In this document: in pieces, positions 54,765 through 64,000 of the stretch
How the letters are laid out: every line of letters starts with the position of its first letter
Numbering within the stretch: the first letter of the stretch is position 1
The notes under the pieces: generated by a model
The model's database searches: none
Told to the model about the DNA's origin: nothing
Seen by the model: only the letters and a program-made list of their open reading frames with translations
Translations under genes and position numbers: made by a program
Assembly (NCBI RefSeq): GCF_900249755.1
Contig: NZ_LT976853.1
Coordinates: 1,768,575-1,832,574 of the forward strand
Source: Cupriavidus taiwanensis
GTDB taxonomy: Bacteria > Pseudomonadota > Gammaproteobacteria > Burkholderiales > Burkholderiaceae
Direction: 5' to 3'
DNA length: 64,000 nt

Positions 54765-55503
54765 CATGAAGTTTGTCCGCCGTGCCGCCGGCGCTGTCGC
54801 GCTGGCCGCCGCCGCCCTCGCGCAGGCCGCCCCGGCCGACGACATGCGCAAGGCGGTGGAATTCGACGACGCCAATACCGTCAAGAAGCTGCTGGCCAGG
54901 GGCGTCGACCCCAACGTGGTCGACAGCCGCGGCAACCCGGCGCTGGTGCTGGCGCTGCGCGAGAAATCGCTGAAGGCAGCCACGGTGCTGATCCGCGCAA
55001 AGGACATCGATTTCGACAAGGCCAACCCGGCCGGCGAAACCCCGCTGATGATGGCCGCGCTGCAGGGCCAGCTCGACATGGTCAAGCTGATGGTCGACGA
55101 CATGGAGGCCGAGATCAACAAGACCGGCTGGACTCCGCTGCACTATGCCGCCACCAACGGCCACAACGACGTGGTCAAGTACCTGGTCGACCATGCCGCG
55201 TATATCGACGCCGAAAGCCCCAACGGCACCACGCCGCTGATGATGGCCGCGCGCGGCGGCCATATCGAGACCGTCAAGCTGCTGCTCGACGAAGGCGCCG
55301 ACATGCGCCTGAAGAACCAGCAGGGCATGACCGCGATCGACTTTGCCGAGCGCTACAACCAGGCCGAGATCGCCAGCGGGCTCAAGTCGCGCTGGCAGAA
55401 GCTGTATCCGCAGGCCCCGATCGTGCCGGCGCCGCCGCTGAAGCCGCCCGTCGCCGAGCCCGGCGGCCAGCGCCCCGCGGCGCCGCAGGGCAAGGGCTGG
55501 TAA
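54757..55503 (+). CDS. Secreted ankyrin-repeat protein
   Basis: 248 residues. A signal peptide (residues 1-24, cleavage after AQA, mature N-terminus APADD) sends it to the periplasm. Then come five or so ankyrin repeats, residues 28-200: DDANTVKKLLARGVDPNVVD, GETPLMMAALQGQLDMVKLM, GWTPLHYAATNGHNDVVKYL, GTTPLMMAARGGHIETVKLL. The last 45 residues are Pro/Ala-rich. No partner is known. The ATG lies inside the tatD coding end (8-base overlap, other frame), so the genes are coupled. Confidence 0.92.
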   Translation: MFDMKFVRRAAGAVALAAAALAQAAPADDMRKAVEFDDANTVKKLLARGVDPNVVDSRGNPALVLALREKSLKAATVLIRAKDIDFDKANPAGETPLMMAALQGQLDMVKLMVDDMEAEINKTGWTPLHYAATNGHNDVVKYLVDHAAYIDAESPNGTTPLMMAARGGHIETVKLLLDEGADMRLKNQQGMTAIDFAERYNQAEIASGLKSRWQKLYPQAPIVPAPPLKPPVAEPGGQRPAAPQGKGW

Positions 55504-55518
55504 GCCGGCCCGGCGCCG

Positions 55519-55920
55519 ATGGCGATTGGCTCGCGCCTGCGCCAGTGGGCGCGCGCGCTCAAGGGCAGCCTGCTGACGCTGTGGTTCTGCAGCCGCCATC
55601 CCGCCACGCCGTGGGCGGCGCGGCTGCTGGGCGCGCTGGTGGTGGCCTACGCCTTCAGTCCGATCGACCTGATCCCGGATTTCGTTCCGGTGCTGGGCTA
55701 TCTCGATGACGTGCTGCTGGTGCCGGCGGGCATCTGGCTGACGCTGCGGATGATTCCCGCCGCGGTGAAGGACGAATGCCGCGGCCGCGCCGAGGCCTGG
55801 CAGGCTGCCCATGCGCAGCGGCCGCGCCATCGCGCGGCCGCCGTGGTCATCGTGCTGGTGTGGGTGGTGCTGGCCTGGCTGGCGTGGCGCTGGCTGGCGC
55901 CGTACTGGGCCAGGCGCTAG
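55519..55920 (+). CDS. YkvA family protein (DUF1232)
   Basis: 133 residues. The DUF1232 motif [20 protein letters not shown] then [17 protein letters not shown] is present near 50-85. A C-terminal membrane helix ([20 protein letters not shown], about 107-126) follows, so it is an inner-membrane protein of unknown role. No ribosome site is clear. It starts 15 bases after the ankyrin gene and its stop overlaps the egtB stop by 4 bases on the opposite strand. Confidence 0.9.
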   Translation: MAIGSRLRQWARALKGSLLTLWFCSRHPATPWAARLLGALVVAYAFSPIDLIPDFVPVLGYLDDVLLVPAGIWLTLRMIPAAVKDECRGRAEAWQAAHAQRPRHRAAAVVIVLVWVVLAWLAWRWLAPYWARR

Positions 55921-57206
55921 GCGTCGTCGGCCAGCCGCACGCCGGTGAACTGCCAGCGCTGGTGCGGATAGAAAAAGTTGCGGTAGGTCGCGCGGATATG
56001 CGATTCGGGGGTGACGCACGACCCGCCGCGCAGCACCATCTGGCCGCTCATGAACTTGCCGTTGTACTCGCCCACCGCGCCCGCGTTGGGGCGGAAGCCC
56101 GGATAGGGCAGGAAGGCACTGGCGGTCCATTCCCACACGTCGCCGAACATCTGGCGCAGCACGCCGGCGGTGCTCTGCCGGTCCGGCAGCGGCCGCAGCG
56201 CGCGCCCTTCGACAAAATTCCCGGTGGCGGGCAGGCGGCTGGCCGCATGCTCCCATTCCGCCTCGGTCGGCAGCCGGCGCTCGGCCCAGCGCGCGAACGC
56301 GTCGGCCTCGTAGAAGCTGACGTGGGTCACCGGGCTGTCCGGGTCCACCGGATGCATGCCGCGCAGCGTCATCTGCCACCAGGTGCCGTCGCGCTCTTCC
56401 CAGTAGAGCGGCGCCTGGATGCCTTGCTCGCCCACCCAGCGCCAGCCGTCGGACAGCCACAGCCCGGTGCTCTGGTAGCCGCCGTCCTCGATGAACTCGA
56501 ACCATTGGCGGTTGGTTACCGGGTGCGAGCACAGCGTGAACGGCGCCAGGTAGACCTTGTGGCGCGGCCCTTCGCAGTCAAAGGCAAAGGCGTCGCCGCG
56601 GTGGCCGATCTCGACCAGCCCGCCGTCGAAGCCGATCCAGTCCGGCGCCGGGCGCGGGTCGGCAATCACGGGGGTGTTCAGTTCCGGGGCGAAGGCGGGG
56701 CGCAGCGGGTTCTGCGCGAACAGGTGCAGCACGTCGGTCAGCAGCAGTTCCTGGTGCTGCTGTTCATGCTGCAGGCCGAGCGTGATCAGCGCGGCCTCGT
56801 CATCGGTCTGCGCGCTGCCCAGCAGCGCCAGCATGGCTTCGTCGACGGCCTCGCGGTAGGCCAGCACTTCGTCCAGCGACGGGCGCGTCAGCAGCCCGCG
56901 CTGCGGCCGCGGATGGCGTGCGCCGACGGCTTCATAGTAGGAGTTGAAGAGGTAGCGGTAGGCCGGGTCCACCGGCTCGTAGTCCGGCAGGCGCGCGGCC
57001 AGCACGAATTCCTCGAAGAACCACGTGGTGTGCGCCAGGTGCCATTTTGCCGGGCTGGCGTCGTCCATCGACTGCACGGTGGCATCGGCATCGGACAGGT
57101 CGGCCACCAGGGTCTCGGTGGCGGCGCGTACATGCCGGTACTGCGAAAGCAGGGCGGGTTCGTGCGACGGATGGAGGGCGGCTCCTGGCAACAGGGCTGA
57201 AGTCAT
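55917..57206 (-). CDS. egtB: Ergothioneine biosynthesis protein EgtB (hercynylcysteine sulfoxide synthase-like)
   Basis: 429 residues. N-terminal DinB-like domain with the iron triad His56 ([11 protein letters not shown]), His147 and His151 ([11 protein letters not shown]). The C-terminal formylglycine-generating-enzyme-like domain (from about 190) ends in [20 protein letters not shown]. It uses O2 and Fe(II) to join a thiol to hercynine. GGGAG precedes the ATG. No egtD methyltransferase is beside it: the upstream gene is azoR and the downstream one is convergent ykvA. Confidence 0.92.
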   Translation of the reverse strand: MTSALLPGAALHPSHEPALLSQYRHVRAATETLVADLSDADATVQSMDDASPAKWHLAHTTWFFEEFVLAARLPDYEPVDPAYRYLFNSYYEAVGARHPRPQRGLLTRPSLDEVLAYREAVDEAMLALLGSAQTDDEAALITLGLQHEQQHQELLLTDVLHLFAQNPLRPAFAPELNTPVIADPRPAPDWIGFDGGLVEIGHRGDAFAFDCEGPRHKVYLAPFTLCSHPVTNRQWFEFIEDGGYQSTGLWLSDGWRWVGEQGIQAPLYWEERDGTWWQMTLRGMHPVDPDSPVTHVSFYEADAFARWAERRLPTEAEWEHAASRLPATGNFVEGRALRPLPDRQSTAGVLRQMFGDVWEWTASAFLPYPGFRPNAGAVGEYNGKFMSGQMVLRGGSCVTPESHIRATYRNFFYPHQRWQFTGVRLADDA

Positions 57207-57384
57207 GCGGGCTCCCGGGTTGGATCGGTCGATGACTGCAGGCGGTGCGCCGCCACGGGCAAGCGCCCGCGCCGCGCGCCGCCCATGGCACGCGGGGCGC
57301 CGTAGCGCCCCGAACCATCATAGACCCGATCCGGCGCCGGGGCGAGCCGGCGCCGTCCTACAGCGCCGGCCCGGCGCCGACGCT

Positions 57385-58005
57385 TCAGGCCGCCAGGCGG
57401 CTGGCGTCGTTCAGCGCCGCGATCTCGGTGCGGGCGCTGGCCAGCGCGGCTTCGCGGAACTGCGGGCCCATCGCCACGCCGTGGGCGCGCACGTAGGTGA
57501 TGTCGGTGATGCCCAGGAAGCGGAACACCACGTCGACGGTCTTTTCGTGCAGGTCCAGCTCATTGGCGTCCTGGCGCACCCCGCCGCGCGACGACACCAC
57601 GATCACGCGCTTGCCGCCGGCCAGGCCCACCGGGCCGTTCTCGGTGTACTTGAAGGTGCGGCCGGCCTGCGCGATGCGGTCGATCCAGGCCTTGAGCTGG
57701 CTGGGGATGCTGAAGTTGTACTGCGGCACGCCCACCACCAGCACGTCGGCGGCCAGGAATTCGGCCAGCCACTGCTCGGTGCGCTGCAGCTCGGCTTGCT
57801 GCACGGCGTTGAGGCCGTCCTTGGGGCCGCCCAGCACCGGCAGCAGGTTGCCGGACAGGTGCGCCGGCGCATCCTGGTCCAGGTCGCGCACGGTCACGGT
57901 GGCGGCGGGGTTGGCGGCGACCAGGTCGGCCACCACGCTGGCGGTCAGGCTGCGCGAAACGGAGTTGTCGCCGAGGACGCTGGAATCGATCTGCAGGATG
58001 TTCAT
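57385..58005 (-). CDS. azoR: FMN-dependent NADH-azoreductase
   Basis: 206 residues of flavodoxin-like fold. The FMN loop is in LQIDSSVLGDNSVSRSLTAS, and PQYNFSIPSQLKAWIDRIAQ and 'SSRGGVRQD' complete the flavin site. It reduces quinones and azo dyes with NADH, protecting against quinone stress. GGAG precedes the ATG. It is divergent from a LysR gene with a shared inverted-repeat region, the usual arrangement for a LysR-controlled quinone response gene. Confidence 0.93.
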   Translation of the reverse strand: MNILQIDSSVLGDNSVSRSLTASVVADLVAANPAATVTVRDLDQDAPAHLSGNLLPVLGGPKDGLNAVQQAELQRTEQWLAEFLAADVLVVGVPQYNFSIPSQLKAWIDRIAQAGRTFKYTENGPVGLAGGKRVIVVSSRGGVRQDANELDLHEKTVDVVFRFLGITDITYVRAHGVAMGPQFREAALASARTEIAALNDASRLAA

Positions 58006-58064
58006 GTCTTTCTCCACAAGGGTGTGCGGTTGCGATGGAGGAAAGATAGCGGCTGGCCATTGGT

Positions 58065-58104
58065 ATCGGTAGTGAGGCAAAATGCAAATGATTGTTCTAC
58101 CGAT
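58065..58104. promoter_or_regulatory. Inverted repeat between azoR and LysR genes
   Basis: ATCGGTAG (58065-58072) and CTACCGAT (58097-58104) are perfect inverted copies separated by 24 bases. They lie 60 bases upstream of azoR and 66 upstream of the LysR start. This is a plausible LysR recognition region controlling both genes. Confidence 0.55.
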
Positions 58105-58169
58105 GCAACGCCCTGCCGGACGGCATCCCCATTGGGTTGCGCGCCGTCCGGGTGCCTCCGGAGCCATCC

Positions 58170-59117
58170 ATGCAAGACCTCAACGATTTGTCGCTGTTTG
58201 CCCAAGTGGTCGAGCACGGCAGTTTTTCCGCGGCCAGCCGTGCCACCGGCGTGCCCAAGTCGCGCCTGAGCCGGCGCATCGCCCAGCTCGAGCGCGACCT
58301 GGGCGTGCAGCTGCTGCGCCGGACCACGCGCCAGGTGCGCGTGACCCCGCTGGGCGAATCGTTCTACGAACGCTGCCGCGCCATGCTCAACGAGGCCGAG
58401 GCGGCGCGCGAGGTCATCGAGCAGGCCCGCGAGCAGCCCGGCGGCACGCTGCGGGTAAGCTGCCCGATCGCCATCGCCCAGATCCTGCTGGCGCCGGCGA
58501 TCGGCCATTTCATGCGCGCCAATCCGGCGGTGCGCATCGAGCTGGAAACCACCAACCGGCGCGTCGACGTGATCGGCGAGGGCTTCGACCTGGCGCTGCG
58601 CGTGCGCGAGGTGATGGAAGACTCCAGCCTGGCGGTGCGCACCTTCGGCGAAAGCGAGCTGATGCTGGTGGCGAGCCCCTCGCTGCTCGACAGCATCGGC
58701 CGGCCGCGCACGCCGCAGGCGCTGGACGGCATGCCGGGCGTGGGCCAGCAGCCGCACGACGGCAAGCACGCCTGGACCTTGCGCTGCAAGACCGGCGATT
58801 CGATCCAGATCGCCTACGACCCGCGCCTGGTCACCGACGAATTTGCCCTGCTGCGCGAGGCCGCCATCGCCGGGGTCGGCGTGGCCATGCTGCCGCGCAT
58901 GTTCTGCCGCGACGCGCTGGAGAACGGCGAGCTGGAGCTGGCGCTGCCGCAGTACGACATGCCGGTCGGCACGCTGCACGCGGTATTTCCGTCGCGCAAG
59001 GGCGTGACCCCGGCGACCCGGCGCTTCCTGGACTTCCTGGGCGAGGTGCTGCCCGAATGCGCGCACAAGGCCGGCATGCAGGAGCCGCGGCCGCCGTCGA
59101 TGCACCGCGTGGTGTAG
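58170..59117 (+). CDS. LysR-family transcriptional regulator
   Basis: 315 residues. N-terminal winged HTH (LSLFAQVVEHGSFSAASRAT, GVPKSRLSRRIAQLERDLGV, then QLLRRTTRQVRVTPLGESFY) is followed by the periplasmic-binding-like effector domain from about residue 88. The C-terminus (EVLPECAHKAGMQEPRPPSM) is a short tail. GGAG precedes the ATG. Divergent from azoR; likely its activator, responding to a quinone or aromatic ligand. That ligand is not known. Confidence 0.92.
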   Translation: MQDLNDLSLFAQVVEHGSFSAASRATGVPKSRLSRRIAQLERDLGVQLLRRTTRQVRVTPLGESFYERCRAMLNEAEAAREVIEQAREQPGGTLRVSCPIAIAQILLAPAIGHFMRANPAVRIELETTNRRVDVIGEGFDLALRVREVMEDSSLAVRTFGESELMLVASPSLLDSIGRPRTPQALDGMPGVGQQPHDGKHAWTLRCKTGDSIQIAYDPRLVTDEFALLREAAIAGVGVAMLPRMFCRDALENGELELALPQYDMPVGTLHAVFPSRKGVTPATRRFLDFLGEVLPECAHKAGMQEPRPPSMHRVV

Positions 59118-59270
59118 CGCTTGCCGGGCCGCACCGGCGCCGCCGTGCGCGCGCATTTGCGGCTTTACGTTCACGCCGCCTCGCACTAAGGTACAGGGGC
59201 GAACCGTGCGCGTGAGGGCAAAGGCGCATGGTTCGATAATCTTTCACAGACAACGGCAAGGAGAATGGCC

Positions 59271-59690
59271 ATGGGTGGCTCTCAGGGTTCCCAGGACTTG
59301 GGCAAGGCGCTGCTGCGCATCGTGCTTGGCGTGTTGATCCTGATGCATGGCATCGCCAAGGTGACGGGGGCATCCGGCATCGGTTTCGTGTCGAAGGTGG
59401 TCGCCGACGCCGGCTTGCCGGCCTGGGTGGCCTACGGGGTCTATCTTGGAGAGATCGTCGCGCCGATCCTGCTGATCATCGGGCTGTGGAGCCGGCTGGC
59501 GGCGCTGGTGGTTGCCATCAACATGCTGTTCGCGCTGGGGCTGGTGCATACCAAGGAGCTCGGCATGCTGTCCAATACCGGCGGCTGGGCCCTGGAGCTG
59601 CAGGGCATGTACCTGGGCGCGGCGCTGGCGGTGGCGCTGCTGGGGGCGGGCCGGCTCAGCGTGGGCGGCATCAACGGCAAGCTCAACTAG
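59271..59690 (+). CDS. DoxX family membrane protein
   Basis: 139 residues with four membrane helices (LLRIVLGVLILMHGIAKVTG, WVAYGVYLGEIVAPILLIIG, AALVVAINMLFALGLVH, GMYLGAALAVALLGAGRLSV). 'GIAKVTGASGIGFVSKVVAD' fits the DoxX pattern. The ATG at 59271 has AAGGAG at a proper 7-base distance; an ATG two codons earlier would be only one base away from it. DoxX proteins take part in redox stress or quinone-linked sulfur metabolism, in general unproven. Stands 153 bases after the LysR gene. Confidence 0.9.
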   Translation: MGGSQGSQDLGKALLRIVLGVLILMHGIAKVTGASGIGFVSKVVADAGLPAWVAYGVYLGEIVAPILLIIGLWSRLAALVVAINMLFALGLVHTKELGMLSNTGGWALELQGMYLGAALAVALLGAGRLSVGGINGKLN

Positions 59691-59742
59691 CGCCCACGGC
59701 GGCGCGGTAGCGCGCGCCGCCATCCCTTCCTGGAGATGTATC

Positions 59743-60330
59743 GTGAATGCGTTCCGGCAACTCTTCCCGGCGATCCGGGGGACGATCCCCGCTGCGGTCG
59801 CGGCGCTGCTGCTGGCGGGCTGCGCCAGCGTGCCCGACATCAAGACCGACTACAACCCGGCCACCGACTTCAGTGCCTACCGCACCTTCGGCTTTGTCGA
59901 GCGTCCCGGCACCGACCGCGCCGGCTATGAAAGCCTGACCACCCAGTACTTCAAGAGCGCGGTCCAGCGCGAACTGGGCGCGCGCGGCTACCGCTACGCG
60001 GCGCAGTCGCCGGACCTGCTGGTCAACTTCAATGCGAAGCTGCAGGAAAAGGTGGAAGTCAGCCCGGCACCCGCGCCGATGATGGGCTACTACGGCTATC
60101 GCGGCGGGCTGTATGCGCCGTGGCCGGGCTACGGCTTCTATAACGACGTCTACCGCTACACCGAGGGCACCGTGAATATCGACCTGGTCGACCGGCGCCA
60201 GATGAAGCTGGTGTGGGAAGGCGTGGCGGTCGGCAGTGTCGACACCGGCGACAAGGCCAGCGCCCAGCAGCGCATCGACAAGACCGTGGCGCAGATCTTC
60301 GCCAAGTATCCGTTCCGGGCCGGGCAGTAG
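59743..60330 (+). CDS. DUF4136 lipoprotein
   Basis: 195 residues starting at a GTG (59743) after GGAG. The signal peptide ends in the lipobox LLLAGC (Cys about residue 27), so it is an outer- or inner-membrane lipoprotein. The DUF4136 domain follows: SVPDIKTDYNPATDFSAYRT, 'SAVQRELGARGYRYAAQSPDLLVNF', then a Tyr/Gly-rich loop (GYYGYRGGLYAPWPGYGFYN) and VNIDLVDRRQMKLVWEGVAV. Function unknown. The gene is 52 bases after doxX. Confidence 0.92.
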   Translation: MNAFRQLFPAIRGTIPAAVAALLLAGCASVPDIKTDYNPATDFSAYRTFGFVERPGTDRAGYESLTTQYFKSAVQRELGARGYRYAAQSPDLLVNFNAKLQEKVEVSPAPAPMMGYYGYRGGLYAPWPGYGFYNDVYRYTEGTVNIDLVDRRQMKLVWEGVAVGSVDTGDKASAQQRIDKTVAQIFAKYPFRAGQ

Positions 60331-60345
60331 CGCCGGCGGCGGCGC

Positions 60346-61569
60346 TCAGGTTGGAGCACTGGCTGCCGCCCGCTCGATCGCGTCCGCGACGAAGGCCTCG
60401 GCCGGCCTGGGCGCCGACCACAGGTAGCCCTGGCCGAGCGGACAGCGCAAGGCCAGCAGCGCGGCGCGCTGGGCGTCGGTCTCGATGCCCTCGGCCACGC
60501 ATTCCAGCCCCAGTTCGCGCGCCAGCCCGATCATGTTGCGGCAGATCGTCGCGCGCTGGCCTTGCCCGTCGACCGCGGCGACGAAGGACCGGTCCACTTT
60601 CAGCTGCGTGAACGGCAGGTCCGCCAGCAGCTTGAGCGTGGCGATGCCGACGCCGAAATCGTCGATCGCCACCCCGTAGCCGAGCAGCCGCAGCCGGTTC
60701 ATCGCGACCGACAGCGCCAGCGTATCGGGCACCGGGTAGCCCTCGGTCAGCTCCACCGTAAGCGCGTGCCGCGGCACGCCGCTGGCGGCCACCAGCGCAT
60801 CGAATGCTTCCAGCACGCCCGGCCGGCACAGCGTTTGCGCTGACGCGTTGAGGCCGATCGCAAACTCGACCCCGGCGGCGCGCAGGCGCTGCTGCGCCGC
60901 CACGCACTGGCGCGCGACCAGGAAGAACACCGGGTCGGCCGCATCCAGCGCCTCGAGCTGCGGGATGAAATAATCGGGCGGCACCAGGCCATGTTCGGGA
61001 TGGCGCCAGCGCACCAGCGCTTCGGCCCCGGCCAGGCGGCCGCTGGCGATGTCGTGCTGGGGCTGCAGCATGACCAGCAGGTCGGTGCCGGCCCGGGTCG
61101 CGGCCAGCAATTCCTCGGTATCGGGCAGCCAGGCGGCTACGCCGGCCTCGGCATCCTGGCGCACCAGCGCATCGGCCAGGATCACTTCGAGCGCATCGTG
61201 CGACAACGGCTTGCGCAGCGCGTGCACGCGCCGGATGCCGGCGGCATGCGCCAGGCCGCGATTGGAGTCGAGGATGTCTTCGGCCAGCGCCGTGACCCAG
61301 ACCCACACCGGCGGCGCGCCGGCGAACGCGCGCGGGCCGCGCCGGTGCAGCTCGGCGATCAGCTCGGGGCCGTTGCAGCCGGGCATTTCGATATCGCACA
61401 GCACTACGTCGAACGGCTCGCGCGCCAGCAGCTCGGCCGCCTGCGTGCCGTCCTGCGCGCAGGCCAGCGTCGGCACGCCGACATGGCGCAGCAGGCCCTC
61501 GGCGGCGGCGCGCTGGAACGGGTGGTCTTCAACGACGAGGATGCGCAGCCTGGCGTAACGGATTGGCAT
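60346..61569 (-). CDS. Response regulator with EAL phosphodiesterase domain
   Basis: 407 residues from the ATG at 61569. The REC domain (1-130) has the acidic pocket Glu14/Asp15, phospho-acceptor Asp59 ([10 protein letters not shown]) and Lys120. The EAL domain (about 155-400) has intact metal and catalytic residues: Glu183 (GAEALVRW), Asn in [10 protein letters not shown], Glu in VELTEG, DDFGVG, Lys in LKVDRSFV, and the final Glu in CVAEGIET. There is no GGDEF domain, so it should hydrolyse cyclic di-GMP on phosphorylation, as RocR does. An open frame upstream is low-complexity from tandem repeats. The cognate kinase is not here. Confidence 0.92.
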   Translation of the reverse strand: MPIRYARLRILVVEDHPFQRAAAEGLLRHVGVPTLACAQDGTQAAELLAREPFDVVLCDIEMPGCNGPELIAELHRRGPRAFAGAPPVWVWVTALAEDILDSNRGLAHAAGIRRVHALRKPLSHDALEVILADALVRQDAEAGVAAWLPDTEELLAATRAGTDLLVMLQPQHDIASGRLAGAEALVRWRHPEHGLVPPDYFIPQLEALDAADPVFFLVARQCVAAQQRLRAAGVEFAIGLNASAQTLCRPGVLEAFDALVAASGVPRHALTVELTEGYPVPDTLALSVAMNRLRLLGYGVAIDDFGVGIATLKLLADLPFTQLKVDRSFVAAVDGQGQRATICRNMIGLARELGLECVAEGIETDAQRAALLALRCPLGQGYLWSAPRPAEAFVADAIERAAASAPT

Positions 61570-61598
61570 GGGAAGGGAAGGGCGGCGGAGCGCCGGTA

Positions 61599-61634
61599 GG
61601 CAATGCGGTCGGCAATGCGGTCGGCAATGCGGTC
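61599..61634. repeat. Three 12-base tandem repeats upstream of the REC-EAL gene
   Basis: Three exact copies of GGCAATGCGGTC at 61599-61610, 61611-61622 and 61623-61634, 29 bases before the chosen start of the REC-EAL gene. If the upstream frame were translated it would read [12 protein letters not shown] possible site of copy-number variation. Confidence 0.85.
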
Positions 61635-61764
61635 GGGTTTGCAGAATGGTAGCGCGGCGCGGCTGCGCCAATGGCGCGGCGGCGTCAGGGCGTGGCCGGG
61701 AATTTTCGCAGGATCGCGCCGGAAACGCATGGCGTTACGAATATTTGCGCTTTCCGATTCAATC

Positions 61765-61788
61765 GCTGGCTGCCATACCCGCTACAAT
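61765..61788 (+). promoter_or_regulatory. Candidate promoter of ftsK
   Basis: A good -10 hexamer TACAAT (61783-61788) lies 25 bases before the ftsK ATG, with no clear -35 (possible TTCAAT about 18 bases before it). Weak call. Confidence 0.3.
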
Positions 61789-61813
61789 CGCTGCCCGTAG
61801 TTTTGAACATGGC

Positions 61814-64000
61814 ATGTCGATAATGGGTTTGGGCTGGTTCGGGTTTTCGACTTTCTGGATAGTACCGCTGCTGTGGCGGCTGGTGACGCGCTGGCTGGCC
61901 GGCGAGCGGCGCCTGGCCGGACCCGGCTCGCTGCGCGTGTGGCTGGGCACGCTGGCGGTGCTGTGCGCGAGCGCGTGCCTGGAAGCGCTGACCAGCGGCG
62001 ACGATCCCGAATCGAGCGCCGGCGGCGCCGCCGGCCGCGCGCTGGCCGGCGCCTTCGGCAACCTGTTCGGCTGGACCGGCGCCTTGCTGCTGATGCTGGG
62101 CGTGCTGGCGCTGGCCGCGCCGATGGTGTTCGGCGAAACCTGGCGCAGCCTGTTCGCACGCAAGCCGCGCCGTGCCGCCGCGCCCGCTGCGGCGCCGGAA
62201 GAGCCTCCGGTGTCCTTCGCCGCCACCCAGCCGCAGCGCGAGGCCGAGCGCCGCGAAGCGCCGGCCGCCGGCAACGCCGGCTGGAGCGCGCCCGCGCCGC
62301 GCCATCGCAGTTTCGAAGCCGTCTCCGCGCGCCGCCAGCCCGCCTGGCAGCCGCCGCGCCGCACCCGTGAATCGCCGCCGCAGCCGGGCGAGATCTGGCT
62401 GCATCATGCCGATGCGCCGGGCGCGGCCAAGCCTGTCCGTGCGCCGCAGCCAGCGCCGGCTGCCGCCGCGCCGGCACCGCGTCCGGCCCCGCCGGCGGCA
62501 CGCAAGCCGGCTCCCGCCGCGCCCGCACCGGCCCCGGCCCCGCGGCCGGCACAGCCGCTGCGTGGCACCGTGGTCAGCAGCCCGTTCCGCCAGCCGCAGC
62601 CGCTGGTCCGCGCGGCGATCACGACATTGCCGGAAGCGTCCGCAAAGCCTGTCGCCGACGCCGCAATGCCGGGCGCTGCGGCAGTCGCTGCCCCGGCCGG
62701 GGTTGCCGTCGCTACACAGGCGCCTGCCGGTGCCGGGCCGGAGGCCATCGCAGCGGTACAGGCCGTTGCTGAGCCCGTGCCCCAGCCAGAGCCAGAGCAA
62801 GAGCCGGATGTCGTGATCGCGGCGCCGGACAGCGCTTGCGTCCCGGTGGAAACCGCCGCGGCCACCGTCCCCGCCGAACCGCCGGCGCTGGATGACGATG
62901 CCGCATCGCTCGCCGCGATCCGGCAGGAGGCGCTGGACCTCCTGGCCGAGTTGCAGGCGCTGGCGGGCAAGTCCGCGACAGCGCCGTCGGCTGTCCCGGT
63001 ATTGGACCCGCTGCCTGCGGCCATGCCGGAAGCGGCCGCGGATCCGGCCATCGATGCGGAAGACGTTGCGGCGGAAACTTGCGTCCAAGCTGAAGTCGAA
63101 GAAGTCCAGGCCGAACCGGCAGCCTTGTCGGTCTACGTGCCGGAAAGCACGCCGGAATCGGAACCGGAAGGCGAAGCAAGCGAGCCTGACGCCGGCGCCG
63201 TAGCCCATGCCGTCGCAAATTCCGCGATGGAAGAGGACAACGAGCCCGAGACCGCGCCGCTGGGCCAGGGCGAAGACACCGGCACGGAAAGCGCCCTGAT
63301 GGATGGCAACGGCCTGGTCGGCGAAACCGCCGCGCCCGAGGCTTTGCCGCCCGTCGACGCAGCCGATGCAGTGGGAGCCGCCGAGGCCGCCGAGGCCATC
63401 GAGGCCATCGAGCCTGACGCCTCCGCCGCAGCCAGCGTGCCGGCGCCGCCCGCCAAGCCCCGCATCGTGCTGCCCGCCGTGGTCGGCCGCACCGTGCCGC
63501 TGGCAGCCGCCACGCCGCCCGCCCCCGCCCCCGCCCCCGCGCCCGCTGCCCCGCCGCCGCGCCCGGTGGTCGACTACCGCCTGCCGCCGGCGGAATTGCT
63601 GGAGCGCGAAGTCGACAGCGCCGAGCAGGTGTCGGAAGAACGCCTGCGTGAAACCGGCGAACTGATCGCGCAGCGGCTGGCCGAGTTCAAGGTCCCGGTC
63701 GCCGTGGTCGGCGCCGGCGCCGGCCCGGTGATCACCCGCTTCGAGGTCGAGCCCGCCATGGGCGTGCGCGGCGCGCAGGTGGTCGGGCTGATGAAGGACC
63801 TGGCGCGCGCGCTGGGCGTGACGTCGATCCGCGTGGTCGAGACCATTCCCGGCAAGACCTGCATGGGGCTGGAGCTGCCCAATGCGCGGCGGCAGATGAT
63901 CCGGCTGTCCGAGATCGTCAACGCGGCCTCGTTCCAGGCCCACCATTCGCGGCTGGTGCTGGCGATGGGCAAGGACATCACCGGCAACCCGGTGGTGACC
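61814..64000 (+). CDS. ftsK: DNA translocase FtsK (N-terminal 729 codons)
   Basis: The gene runs off the right edge with an open frame. Residues 1-105 are membrane-rich: [38 protein letters not shown], and [21 protein letters not shown] very long Ala/Pro/Glu-rich linker spans about 105-580. The alpha domain then starts near residue 583 ([54 protein letters not shown]). It ends at [13 protein letters not shown], just before the P-loop, so the motor and gamma domains are outside the window. FtsK coordinates division and chromosome segregation. ATG 61814 or 61823 could be the start. Confidence 0.93.
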   Translation, partial: MSIMGLGWFGFSTFWIVPLLWRLVTRWLAGERRLAGPGSLRVWLGTLAVLCASACLEALTSGDDPESSAGGAAGRALAGAFGNLFGWTGALLLMLGVLALAAPMVFGETWRSLFARKPRRAAAPAAAPEEPPVSFAATQPQREAERREAPAAGNAGWSAPAPRHRSFEAVSARRQPAWQPPRRTRESPPQPGEIWLHHADAPGAAKPVRAPQPAPAAAAPAPRPAPPAARKPAPAAPAPAPAPRPAQPLRGTVVSSPFRQPQPLVRAAITTLPEASAKPVADAAMPGAAAVAAPAGVAVATQAPAGAGPEAIAAVQAVAEPVPQPEPEQEPDVVIAAPDSACVPVETAAATVPAEPPALDDDAASLAAIRQEALDLLAELQALAGKSATAPSAVPVLDPLPAAMPEAAADPAIDAEDVAAETCVQAEVEEVQAEPAALSVYVPESTPESEPEGEASEPDAGAVAHAVANSAMEEDNEPETAPLGQGEDTGTESALMDGNGLVGETAAPEALPPVDAADAVGAAEAAEAIEAIEPDASAAASVPAPPAKPRIVLPAVVGRTVPLAAATPPAPAPAPAPAAPPPRPVVDYRLPPAELLEREVDSAEQVSEERLRETGELIAQRLAEFKVPVAVVGAGAGPVITRFEVEPAMGVRGAQVVGLMKDLARALGVTSIRVVETIPGKTCMGLELPNARRQMIRLSEIVNAASFQAHHSRLVLAMGKDITGNPVVT

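Noticed and set aside
61685-63946. A 753-codon minus-strand frame opposite ftsK
   Set aside because: The plus strand encodes FtsK with recognisable alpha-domain motifs; the minus frame is Gly/Arg/Ala-rich low-complexity.

Overview
The window is about 64 kb of GC-rich chromosomal DNA with dense, strand-switching operons. Protein content points to a betaproteobacterium of the Burkholderiales, most likely Cupriavidus (formerly Ralstonia eutropha-like). The evidence is the DUF1537/DenD tetronate operon, a FadB/nicotinamidase/thiolase/acyl-CoA dehydrogenase cluster, Bug and TRAP solute-binding proteins, and the mltG-tmk-holB-pilZ-tatD order. The assignment comes from gene recognition, not from a database search.

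Layout. 0-5 kb: the start of a TRAP solute-binding protein (cut by the window edge), an amidase, an RsbRD-type sensor kinase, a DUF2188 protein, and a two-gene operon (zinc ribbon plus unknown protein) preceded by a near-consensus LexA/SOS box, then a MarR-like winged-helix regulator. 5-9.3 kb: purL with a strong terminator. 9.3-11 kb: a polymorphic toxin/immunity pair (Tox-REase-5 / Imm52 type) with a broken Cys-rich ORF upstream. 11-15.4 kb: leftward block of parvulin isomerase, BolA, YciB, MsrB and SelO. 15.8-22.8 kb: acyl-CoA ligase followed by a five-gene LivKHMGF-type ABC importer. 23.3-35 kb: a rightward fatty-acid/CoA degradation cluster (FadB-like fusion, nicotinamidase, thiolase, acyl-CoA dehydrogenase, SDRs, thioesterase, quinone-oxidoreductase-like MDR, class II aldolase, epoxide-hydrolase-like protein). 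35-40 kb: macrodomain protein, iron alcohol dehydrogenase, HSL-type esterase, Bug protein, thioesterase. 40-47 kb: a complete leftward tetronate (threonate/erythronate) operon with its GntR regulator. 47-57 kb: housekeeping genes (ygfZ, mltG, tmk, holB, pilZ, tatD, ankyrin protein, egtB). 57-64 kb: azoR/LysR divergent pair, DoxX, a DUF4136 lipoprotein, a REC-EAL phosphodiesterase, and the N-terminal 729 codons of ftsK, cut by the window end.

How it works together. Four copies of a GAACGAYCGTNC palindrome sit upstream of the acyl-CoA ligase (two), the FadB-like gene (over the -35) and the HSL esterase. This suggests one TetR-type regulator controls uptake, activation and beta-oxidation of carboxylic acids across 15-39 kb. 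The tetronate operon encodes import, oxidation, isomerisation, phosphorylation and decarboxylation of C4 acid sugars in one unit. Two families of dispersed palindromic repeats lie between genes.

Most interesting items: the SOS-box zinc-ribbon operon, the toxin/immunity island, the shared TetR-like operators, and a LivF-like ATPase with arginine in place of the Walker A lysine.
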